Below are positions 1 to 6,400 of a DNA stretch of 10,172 bases, piece by piece. Position 1 is the stretch's first letter; the number at the start of each line of letters is the position of its first letter. This DNA comes from Thermomicrobiales bacterium (GTDB taxonomy: Bacteria; Chloroflexota; Chloroflexia; Thermomicrobiales; UBA6265): the NCBI GenBank assembly GCA_030446955.1, contig JAUJMG010000070.1, positions 4,496-14,667 on the forward strand, read 5' to 3'. Made by a program: the position numbers and the translations under genes. The notes under the pieces were generated by a model. It saw only the letters and a program-made list of their open reading frames with translations, was not told the origin of the DNA and did no database searches.

Positions 1-8
1 TGCACATA

Positions 9-42
9 CAACGGGAGGCAGCCGCTTGGCTGCCTCCCGTTG
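9..42. terminator. 15-bp perfect hairpin, likely transcription terminator
   Basis: Positions 9-23 (CAACGGGAGGCAGCC) pair without mismatch with 28-42 around a GCTT loop. This is far longer and more GC-rich than expected by chance. On the plus strand it is followed by purine-rich DNA (CAAGAGAGG) with no T run. On the minus strand it is followed by TATGTGCA, slightly more terminator-like. It could end the minus-strand vanZ transcription unit, a gene left of the window, or both. Because the stem is perfect, it gives no wobble-based clue to strand. Function as a terminator is inference. Confidence 0.55.
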
Positions 43-181
43 CAAGAGAGGAGGGATTGGAACGGAATGAACGAGGAGCAGGCCGGGGCCACCCAACCAG
101 GAACGTGAGCGGTGGGGCTGGCCGATGGATGCGAGGTGGCCGCCCGCTCTCGTTCTACAAGGTCATACGGAGATCACGGCC

Positions 182-198
182 GGCCGGATCACCCGGCC
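182..198. other. Short 6-bp inverted repeat after vanZ
   Basis: GGCCGG at 182-187 pairs with CCGGCC at 193-198 around a five-base loop, starting 22 bases past the vanZ stop codon on the minus strand. There is no T tract after it. It might contribute to transcript ending, but it is weak compared with the hairpin at 9-42. The rest of 43-220 shows no convincing gene, tRNA or repeat. Confidence 0.25.
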
Positions 199-220
199 CT
201 CGATCCTGCCGCAGAACCCT

Positions 221-607
221 TCATCGCCTGAGCAGCCTCAACACGACCAGGATTGTCACGGCGCCCAGGGCATCCACACCAAGATCAAACAGCGCCGGAT
301 CGCGCCCCGGCACAAAGGATTGATGCCACTCGTCGCTCATTCCATACGCCACCGACACGGCGAGAGCCAACGCGAAGCGCTGCCACTGCTCTGAAGTGCG
401 GGCAGGCAGGGCCCACCAGAGCAACGCCGCGAGCACGGCATAGACGGTGAAGTGGCCTGCGATCCCGACCAGATCGGGGCCGAGTCCCGGCGGCCTCGGC
501 AGCTTGCTGCGCGACGAGAGCGCAAAGATAAGCCCCATCCAGGCGAGGACCGTCAACAGCCGGACGGCCGTGGGTTGTCTCGTGAGCTCGGAGGGCGACA
601 TCCTCAT
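221..607 (-). CDS. VanZ-family membrane protein
   Basis: Small integral membrane protein of 128 residues from the chosen start. Four hydrophobic segments are visible at about residues 13-31, 47-66, 77-91 and 108-126. The family signature is clear: SSRSKLP after helix 1, a histidine in helix 2 (GHFTVYAVL, H52), and the hallmark block DEWHQSFVPGR (92-102) followed by Asp-rich spacing and DALGA before helix 4. The family is named after VanZ of enterococcal vancomycin-resistance clusters, which gives low-level teicoplanin resistance, but most chromosomal members are uncharacterised and there is no van cluster here. Upstream in-frame codons extend to 721 but encode an Arg/Pro-rich stretch with no similarity to the family. 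ATG at 607 or ATG at 601 (AGG six bases before) are the plausible starts. It lies 190 bp downstream of the unknown gene on the same strand, so co-transcription is possible but not shown. Confidence 0.85.
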   Translation of the reverse strand: MRMSPSELTRQPTAVRLLTVLAWMGLIFALSSRSKLPRPPGLGPDLVGIAGHFTVYAVLAALLWWALPARTSEQWQRFALALAVSVAYGMSDEWHQSFVPGRDPALFDLGVDALGAVTILVVLRLLRR

Positions 608-642
608 CCTGTATGGCTGTCCTCGTTTAGGGCTACTTCGAC

Positions 643-662
643 ACCGCGGCTGATGCCGCGGT
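643..662. terminator. 8-bp hairpin between unknown gene and vanZ
   Basis: ACCGCGGC (643-650) pairs perfectly with GCCGCGGT (655-662) around a TGAT loop, in the 190-bp gap between the stop of the minus-strand unknown gene (798) and the vanZ start (607). It has no following T run. It may be a weak terminator or attenuator separating the two genes, or a structure in the vanZ leader about 35 bases before its start codon. The rest of the gap shows nothing recognisable. Confidence 0.35.
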
Positions 663-797
663 CGCCGATCACCGGGCGAGAAGGATCGCAAGTCTGCACG
701 CCTCAGCGTCCCGCTTGGCATCGGCTAATCGAGATCTGCCCGACGAAGATCCGCTCCCGGGCAGAGTCGTGGTCGTGGCGGATCTGCACATCAGGTA

Positions 798-1724
798 TCA
801 CGACCCAGCGCCTGGCCGGGGCGTCATTTTGTAGTGGAGGGTGAGGAACCGCAGGCCCCAGAACGCGAAGGTATGGTGGGTGCGGAGGATTCCAGCCGCA
901 TCTCGGAAGACGTGGATTGTTTCCTTGAGTGGCAGATAGCGAACCCTCAGCTTCCCGTCCTGAATCCGGTGAACCCGGTAATAGCCAGGGTCGCCGAACC
1001 GCGTGCCGGCAGAGATCAGCTTCAGCGATCCGTCCTCTTGAGCCTCGGGGCGGAGGAGGACTGTGGCTGAGCCACCCGGCAGCGGAAAGACGACCTTCAC
1101 GCAGACACCATCGTAGTGCTCTGGACGGGATGCCGTGTAGAACCCGGCATAGATGACTTCGCCTGTCGCCGCGGCGCGCCGGAGCCAGCTGGTGAACACG
1201 ACCTCTCCCGTTCGCCGCTCCCGCAGTGGAATCACCTCGCTGCTCATCCCGGCGCTGGTCGCCGACGGCGACATTGGCAGGTTCAGTTGCTGGATGTTGC
1301 GGCTCACCAGGTAGATAAGCGTGCGCGCAAAGAAGCGCAGCGGTCCACTCCACTGGGACCAGACGTCGAGGTGGTAGTTGGAGGTCCGCTCGTAGAAATC
1401 GCAGATCGCGGGATCCACCCTCGCCGGGTCGAAACCCGAACTCCCAAGCACCGCGAAGTTCGGCAGCAGCCCGGCCACAGGCGCCTCGCGCTCCGCGTCC
1501 AGCCCGGCCTCCGCCGCGTAGGCAGCGTAGAACGTGGCCCCGATCCGCTCTGCCCCGATCGGGCCCACAAGCCATGGGGCGGCGTCGGGAGCAACTCGCC
1601 GCCCACCGGTCGCCACCCAGCGCTGGATCGCCCACTCCAGCCCTCGCCCGAGCGCAATCTCGACCCGGTTCGGCCCTCGCGGATCGCTCCCTTCGACCGT
1701 CACGTCCCTCACCCCGGCTCGCAC
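798..1724 (-). CDS. Conserved protein of unknown function, 308 aa
   Basis: I do not recognise a named family. The protein is predicted soluble, with no signal peptide and only one modest hydrophobic patch (about 129-140). The centre carries a dense aromatic block, DFYERTSNYHLDVWSQWS (109-126), followed by a Gln/Leu/Pro stretch (QQLNLPMSP, 145-153) and a Met-Ser-Ser-Glu motif (160-163). I recall similar blocks from uncharacterised proteins of high-GC bacteria, but this is memory, not a search. The C-terminal half alternates beta-like hydrophobic strands with Gly/Pro turns (175-300), suggesting a beta-rich fold. The start is GTG at 1724, with GAAGG about ten bases upstream; GTG at 1712 is an alternative. 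An overlapping 418-codon frame (1959-703) was set aside as a shadow. The gene is divergent from the SDH anchor and 190 bp upstream of vanZ on the same strand. Confidence 0.75.
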   Translation of the reverse strand: MRAGVRDVTVEGSDPRGPNRVEIALGRGLEWAIQRWVATGGRRVAPDAAPWLVGPIGAERIGATFYAAYAAEAGLDAEREAPVAGLLPNFAVLGSSGFDPARVDPAICDFYERTSNYHLDVWSQWSGPLRFFARTLIYLVSRNIQQLNLPMSPSATSAGMSSEVIPLRERRTGEVVFTSWLRRAAATGEVIYAGFYTASRPEHYDGVCVKVVFPLPGGSATVLLRPEAQEDGSLKLISAGTRFGDPGYYRVHRIQDGKLRVRYLPLKETIHVFRDAAGILRTHHTFAFWGLRFLTLHYKMTPRPGAGS

Positions 1725-1769
1725 CCTGACAACACCTTCGTGATCGCTGTCGATAGCAACAACACCTTT

Positions 1770-1782
1770 CTCCAGTCTGGAG
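1770..1782. promoter_or_regulatory. Short palindrome, possible operator
   Basis: CTCCAG and CTGGAG flank a single T, giving a 13-bp near-palindrome centred about 52 bases upstream of the GTG start of the minus-strand unknown gene. The position suits an operator for a dimeric regulator. The arms are short and only one copy is seen, so it may be chance. Confidence 0.2.
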
Positions 1783-1860
1783 CGGCATCGAGTCGGCCTG
1801 CTTCTGTCTCCTCACCGGCACGCTACCACAGTGGACATCGACCGCCCGTCGGCCGCTGAC

Positions 1861-1969
1861 GTGGGCGGAGCCAGCCTCGGCTCGCTCCCACATGGGCTCC
1901 GCGACGAAGCGATGATGGTCGGCGCGAGCCCAGCCCCTCGCGCTTCGGAAGTGCATCACCGCATCGGTG
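1861..1969 (+). promoter_or_regulatory. Cluster of stem-loops upstream of SDH anchor gene
   Basis: Three structures can be drawn. GCGGAGCC (1865-1872) can pair with GGCTCCGC (1895-1902) in an 8-bp stem. The same segment can instead use GAGCC (1868-1872) with GGCTC (1879-1883), supported by GTGGG/CCCAC (1861-1865 with 1887-1891), so two folds exclude each other. GCGCGAG (1922-1928) pairs with CTCGCGC (1937-1943), and CACCG (1957-1961) with CGGTG (1965-1969). If transcription begins upstream of 1861 these would form a structured leader. No known riboswitch class is recognised, and GC-rich DNA makes short stems easily. Confidence 0.25.
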
Positions 1970-2003
1970 GCGCGAGCTCGTCCCGCGGCACGGGCTCTCC
2001 GCG

Positions 2004-2009
2004 TAAAAT
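2004..2009 (+). promoter_or_regulatory. Possible -10 element for SDH anchor gene
   Basis: TAAAAT is the only good -10-like hexamer upstream of the gene on the plus strand, matching TATAAT at five of six positions and standing out in GC-rich surroundings. The region 16-19 bases upstream has no -35-like sequence. A start near 2016 would leave about 75 bases of leader and would exclude the stem-loops at 1861-1969. Confidence 0.25.
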
Positions 2010-2090
2010 GGTGACGTTGTGGACGGGTGGAGGGCCCAGGCGGCGGGTAGTGGCGCCCGGGAACCGGTGGGCCGGAGAAACGGGGGAGTG

Positions 2091-2981
2091 ATGGCGTCGA
2101 TCACGACGGGACGGGCCCGCTCGGGCTACGGGGCGATGGCGCCCAGCGCCGACCGGCTGGCCTGGTACTTTCTCCGGCTCTCGGGTGGCCTGCTGGTGAT
2201 CCTCGCCCTCGCCCATATGTTCATCACCCACTACCTCAATGTCCCTTCAGAAACCACCTTCGACTTCGTCGCCAACCGCTGGGCCAATCCGCTCTGGCGC
2301 ACCTTCGACTGGGTGCTGCTGATGGCCGCCCTCTGGCACGGCCTGATCGGGCTGCGCTACTCGGTCACGGACTACATTCGCCGCGCCGGTTGGCGCGTCT
2401 TCGCGCTTTCGCTGGTCTGGATCACGGGCCTCGTCTTCACGGGGATGGGCAGCATCACGATCTTCACCTTCGACGAGGCCGCGGCACGGGACAACCTCGG
2501 CCCCCTCGCCGGTCAGATCTGGATCGCCCAGGCGATCGGCGGCTCGCTCTTTGTGTTCGCGATCGGCACCTATCTCGGGGCGCTCGCGCTCGTGCTTTGG
2601 GTGGCGCGCAGCTTCCGCGCCGGCGGCCCACCTATCTATAGCGGCGATCCCGGCCAGTACGCCTGGGTGATGCACCGCGCCACCGGGATCGGGATCGTCT
2701 TCTTCCTCCTGGTCCACATCATCGACATTATGCTGATTGGTCTGGGACAGCACATCTACGACGAGTCGGTGGAGTTTTACGGCAACGTCTTCCTGATCCC
2801 GATGGAGATCGCCCTTGTCGGCGCGGTGATCTACCACACCCTCAACGGCCTGCGGATCATGGTGATTGACTTCTGGGAGATGGGTACGCGCCGCCAGCGT
2901 CAGCTCTTCTGGGCCGCACTCATCGGCTCCGTCGTCCTCACCCTCCCAAGCGCCATCATCATTTTCCTCGCCGAGTTGTAG
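2091..2981 (+). CDS. Succinate dehydrogenase membrane anchor, SdhD-SdhC single-chain fusion
   Basis: Membrane anchor of succinate:quinone oxidoreductase (complex II), which carries heme b and the quinone site and passes electrons from the SdhAB heads. The 296-residue chain is about twice a usual anchor subunit. Residues 24-126 match SdhD: LRLSGG in helix 1, then HGLIGLRYSVTDYI (83-96), aligning with E. coli SdhD heme ligand His71 and quinone-site Asp82-Tyr83. Residues 185-293 match SdhC: HRATGIG (195-201) contains the Arg31 equivalent, and YHTLNGLRIMVIDF (248-261) the heme ligand His84 equivalent. About seven helices are seen (24-47, 73-92, 101-126, 142-172, 197-219, 233-257, 271-293). Helix 4 is extra and would let both three-helix modules face the same way. 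ATG at 2091 was chosen; GTG 2088 directly before it has GGAG ten bases upstream and is equally possible, and ATG 2136 is a shorter alternative. No sdhA or sdhB follows, so the partners must be elsewhere. Confidence 0.85.
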   Translation: MASITTGRARSGYGAMAPSADRLAWYFLRLSGGLLVILALAHMFITHYLNVPSETTFDFVANRWANPLWRTFDWVLLMAALWHGLIGLRYSVTDYIRRAGWRVFALSLVWITGLVFTGMGSITIFTFDEAAARDNLGPLAGQIWIAQAIGGSLFVFAIGTYLGALALVLWVARSFRAGGPPIYSGDPGQYAWVMHRATGIGIVFFLLVHIIDIMLIGLGQHIYDESVEFYGNVFLIPMEIALVGAVIYHTLNGLRIMVIDFWEMGTRRQRQLFWAALIGSVVLTLPSAIIIFLAEL

Positions 2982-3024
2982 GGCCCTGGCGTCCATCCGT
3001 CACGCCGTCGACACGCCCTCGCTG

Positions 3025-3201
3025 TCAGGCGTACACCTCGTCGTGCGTGCCAATGTCGATCAAGACAATCAGGTGCTCGATCCCCGCTGCTGCCGCCACC
3101 AGCGTCGGCCTCAACGCACCAGGAGCATGGGGCGGAACACGCGAGTCTCCCAGTTCAATGCCGTGGCTCTCTACTGGGTTTGGACCGAACATCGGGCGCA
3201 T
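3025..3201 (-). pseudogene. Possible remnant of a RelE/ParE-type toxin gene
   Basis: The minus strand has a 58-codon frame from ATG 3201 to TGA 3025. Its last ~15 residues, LIVLIDIGTHDEVYA, look like the conserved final beta strand and tail of RelE-superfamily mRNA interferases, where an ILxIGTHDEVY-type ending is common. Full toxins are about 85-100 residues. The first ~35 residues here (Pro/Gly-rich) do not resemble the toxin core, a stop lies in frame at 3214-3216, and neither other minus-strand frame supplies the missing part. No antitoxin gene is visible upstream. The most likely reading is a truncated, dead toxin gene; a chance match or an unrelated small protein is possible. The tail match is from memory of the family, not a search. 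Confidence 0.35.
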
Positions 3202-3245
3202 CCGTGGCGGTGCTCACGGGAGGAGCGAAAACGGTGGCGGAAGCG

Positions 3246-3261
3246 TGGCAGATACCTGCCA
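3246..3261. other. 6-bp hairpin in convergent spacer
   Basis: TGGCAG (3246-3251) and CTGCCA (3256-3261) flank an ATAC loop. It is a short stem without a T tract and could be a weak terminator for the SDH anchor transcript, about 265 bases past its stop, or chance. Confidence 0.2.
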
Positions 3262-3317
3262 GCGGATCGGCCCCGGGGCGAGTCAAGGCGAGGGCCGATG
3301 CGGAGGAAGGCATCGCA

Positions 3318-3352
3318 CGCTCCTGCCTCTAGCATGGGGAGAAACAGGAGCG
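3318..3352 (+). terminator. Interrupted hairpin in convergent spacer
   Basis: CGCTCCTG (3318-3325) pairs with CAGGAGCG (3345-3352). Inside it, CCTC (3326-3329) can pair with GGGG (3336-3339) using one U-G wobble that is available only in plus-strand RNA, leaving a five-base bulge. It lies 65 bases beyond the kinase stop on the minus strand and about 340 beyond the SDH anchor stop on the plus strand. There is no T run on either side, so a terminator role is tentative. Confidence 0.3.
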
Positions 3353-3416
3353 CGCACGGCCAGCCGAACTCCGCGCATGCCCCGCTACAGCGGATGGGGC
3401 CGCGCGACAACAGTTC

Positions 3417-6400
3417 CTACGCCGGGGGTGCCGAGGTCTGGGTACCTTCACTGGGAACAGCTCGATTCGAGCGACGATCCAGGGGCAACACCAGGCTGAA
3501 GGTGCTACCGCGACCTTCTTCGCTCTCGACCTCGATCCGGCCGCCGAGCCGGGTCGCTAGTCCTTGAGCACTGAATAAACCTAGGCCCAGCCCCTCGATA
3601 GGCACCCCCCGGACATCCGTCCCGGTGCCGACCCGGTAGGAGCGCTCAAAGACGCGCGCGAGCGCTGCCGTCGGGATGCCGATCCCCTCGTCGCGTACCC
3701 CGAGCCGCGCCCGAGCCCCTTCCCGTCCGACGATGATGTCGACGTTGCCCCCATCAGGGCTGTACTTGATCGCGTTACTGAGAAGGTTGCCGGCGATCTG
3801 CCCCACCAGGTCGGGATCCCACCACCCGACTACCGCACCTGGACCGAGACCAACCACACGTAGAGTATGGCGGTCGGTCAGCGGTTGGTGTTGTTCGACC
3901 AGGCGGACGGCCAAGTGGTGCAGGTCGCCAAAGCGCCGGTGCACCGCCGGCTGCTGACCGATCTGAAGGCGGGCTGCGGCGAGCAGTTGTTCGATCAGAT
4001 GCTGCATCGCCTCAGCTTGGTCCCGGATCGCCGCCACCGCGTTGGCGTCCTTCACCCGGCTAGGGTCACGCTCAAGCCGATGCTGCAGCAGTTGAGCCCA
4101 CCCCTTGATCGTGGTCAGCGGCGTCTTGAGATCGTGGGACGCAGTCAAGACAAAATCGTCCTTTTGCCGTTCAAACTCACGCTGCGCCGTCACATCCCGC
4201 AGCGTGAGCACGGCGCCGAGTTGCGTCCCGTCCTCGGTAACCACCGGCGCGGCGCTGCCCTCGGCGATGACCTCCGTCCCGTCTGGCCGGCGAATCCGCC
4301 ACTCCGCACCGACGGTCGTCTCGCCTCGCCGAACGGCCCGGGCCAGGGGCAGTTCCTCTGGTGGGTATGGGTGGCCAGCGGGGGTCAGCAGGTGGTACGT
4401 CTCGGTGTACTCCTCGACGGGCACACCAGGCACGGCAAGACCATGGATGTGTCGCGCCGCCTCGTTGACGAAGATGATGCGTCCCGCCGAATCCGTCGTG
4501 ATCACCCCATCGGCGATCTGCCCCAGCACCAGCGCCCGCTCGGCCGCGAGTTCCTCGACGCGCCGCAGTGCCTGCACCTGCTCCTGGTAGAGCCGCGCGT
4601 TGTCCACCGCCAGTGCGGCCCGCCGTGCCAGATCCTCCGCCAGGGCTAGGTCTGCCGGGCTGTAGTGCCGCCCCGGCCGGGTGGAGATAAAGTTCAATGC
4701 CCCCAAGATCCGCCCCCGCGCGACCAAGGGGACGCCCATATAGGAACGGAATCCGACCCGGCGGAGCACGGCGAGGTGATCCGCATCCCGTGCCACCTCG
4801 TGCAGAAAGGCCTCCGGCACCTCCGGCAGGAGTTCTGGCCTGGCGGTCCGCAGCACCTGTGCAACACCGGCGTTCCGGTCCGAAGCGGGAGGGTGTTGGG
4901 CGAGTTTCGCCGCGTCTGCCGAGCCGGTCGGATAAGCGGCGGCGACCTCGACTCGCTGGATGAAGCCATCTGCTTCCAGCATGTCGACAATGCACCAGTC
5001 GGCGAGGTGAGCGACCGCCAGCCGCGCGATGCTGCGGAGCGTGGTCGCGTAGTCCAGCGAGCCGGCGAGCAGTGTGCTCGCCTCCGCCATGAAGCGGGCC
5101 GCATCTTCCTCCCGCTTCCGCTGTGTGACGTCCGTCACCACCGCGCCGACCCCAAGAATCTCCCCGCCCCCTTGGTCGGAGCGGACCGGGTAGTAGCTCG
5201 CCAGCCAATGGCCAATTTCCCCAGGCGAACCTGCCAACTCCGAGGAGGTCAGAATGTCGGTTGCCGGCTCCCCGGTTGTCAGCACGGCCGCGATCACCGT
5301 GTCAAGCGTCGGTGCCAGCGAAGGCAGTACCTCCCCAATGGGACGGCCGAGATGCGCGGTCGCTGGTAGCCCATTCATCGCCGCCAGTGCATCGTTGACG
5401 CGAACGAAGCGATGGTCACGGTCGAGAAAGGCGAGTCCGATCGGTGCTGTCGCCAGGAACGTATCCAGTTGGGCCAGGACCTCTTCTTGCCGCTGGATCG
5501 CCGCTCGCGCCTGCCGGTACAGCCGCGCGTTGTCAACCGCCTGTGCCGCGCGGTGCGCGAGCGCCTCCGCCAGGGCAAGATCGTCCGGTTCGAAGAGCCG
5601 CCCGGACTCGGCCGACACCAGCGTCATCACGCCCAGGGGTCGGTCGCGCGTGACCAGCGGGACGAGCATCACTGATCGGAAGCCGATCCTCCGCAGCATC
5701 GCCAGATGGTCCTGGTCCCGTGCTGTCGCGGCGAGCATCGCGTCGGAGATCTCGCGGTACACCTCGGACCGGCCGTTCCGTAGGACGGCTCCGAAGCCGC
5801 TCGGTGCGTCCAGGTCCGGGGGGTAGCGCTCCTGGAGCTCCCGCGCCCACGCGACCTTCGTGGGGTCGGCGTGGGCTACTGCCAGCCGGGAGAGCGACCC
5901 ATCCTCCTCCACGATGTGGATGCCGCACCAGTCGGCGATGCGAGGCACCACCAAGCCCGCCACGCGGGTCAGGGTCGTCTCGTAGTCGAGTGAGCCGGCT
6001 AGCAGCGTGCTGGCCTCAGCGAGGAGCAGGGACTGTTGTTCCGCTGCCTCTGCTGCGATCCGGGCGCGCTGCTCGACCTCGTAGAGGCGGGCCCTCTCCA
6101 GCCCCTGCGCACATTGCCCGGCCAGCGTCAGGGCGAACGCGCGGTCGTCCCCGTCGAAGACCCGGACCGTGCTGAAGCTGAGACCCATTGCGCCGATGAT
6201 GCGGCCGTCAATCATGAGCGGGATAGCCGCTCGCGCCTGGTCCTCCGTGATCGCCGGCGAGGCGACGAGGTTCGGGAAGCGACGGGCTAGATCGTCCAAG
6301 CTCTCGATCCAAACCGCGTTCCCTGTCCGCACCGCTTCGGCGATGGGTACAGGTGCCGCGACCGGAAACCGGCGCCAAGCGTCGATCAGTTCGTTGGGAT

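Larger units (their letters stand above)
1725..2087. other. Divergent spacer between unknown gene and SDH anchor gene
   Basis: This 363-bp stretch has no credible gene in either direction; open frames through it are Arg/Gly/Pro-rich shadows. It must hold the promoters for both flanking genes, but no convincing -35/-10 pair is visible. On the plus side the only AT-rich hexamer is TAAAAT at 2004-2009 (five of six to the -10 consensus), without a recognisable -35. Several small inverted repeats are listed separately. GGCGCGAG occurs twice, at 1921-1928 and 1970-1977. Confidence 0.5.
2982..3416. other. Convergent spacer between SDH anchor and kinase genes
   Basis: This 435-bp stretch lies between two converging stop codons. 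No complete gene is convincing: plus-strand frames running through it are Arg/Ser/Pro-rich. It contains a probable toxin-gene remnant on the minus strand (separate entry) and two hairpins (3246-3261 and 3318-3352). No strong U-tailed terminator is visible for either flanking gene. Decayed DNA in a convergent spacer is a common place for old insertions to persist. Confidence 0.5.

Noticed and set aside
43..220. Possible tRNA or small gene left of vanZ
   Set aside because: No cloverleaf arms, TpsiC-like segment or plausible short protein with a ribosome binding site could be found.
703..1959. 418-codon minus-strand open frame overlapping the unknown gene
   Set aside because: It is in a different frame from the 308-residue product, is dominated by Arg, Gly and Ala, and lacks protein-like hydrophobic patterning. 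It is a GC-driven shadow.
3171..3410. 79-codon minus-strand frame in the convergent spacer, considered as the missing front half of the toxin remnant
   Set aside because: Its residues (Cys/Arg/Gly-rich) do not resemble a RelE core or an antitoxin, and it is out of frame with the toxin-like tail.
2866..3567. 233-codon plus-strand frame spanning the convergent spacer
   Set aside because: It overlaps the ends of two real genes in other frames, and its spacer portion is Arg/Ser-rich with no recognisable motif.
3867..4649. 260-codon plus-strand frame antisense to the kinase
   Set aside because: Antisense to conserved HisKA and PAS domains; its sequence mirrors their codons and shows no domain of its own.
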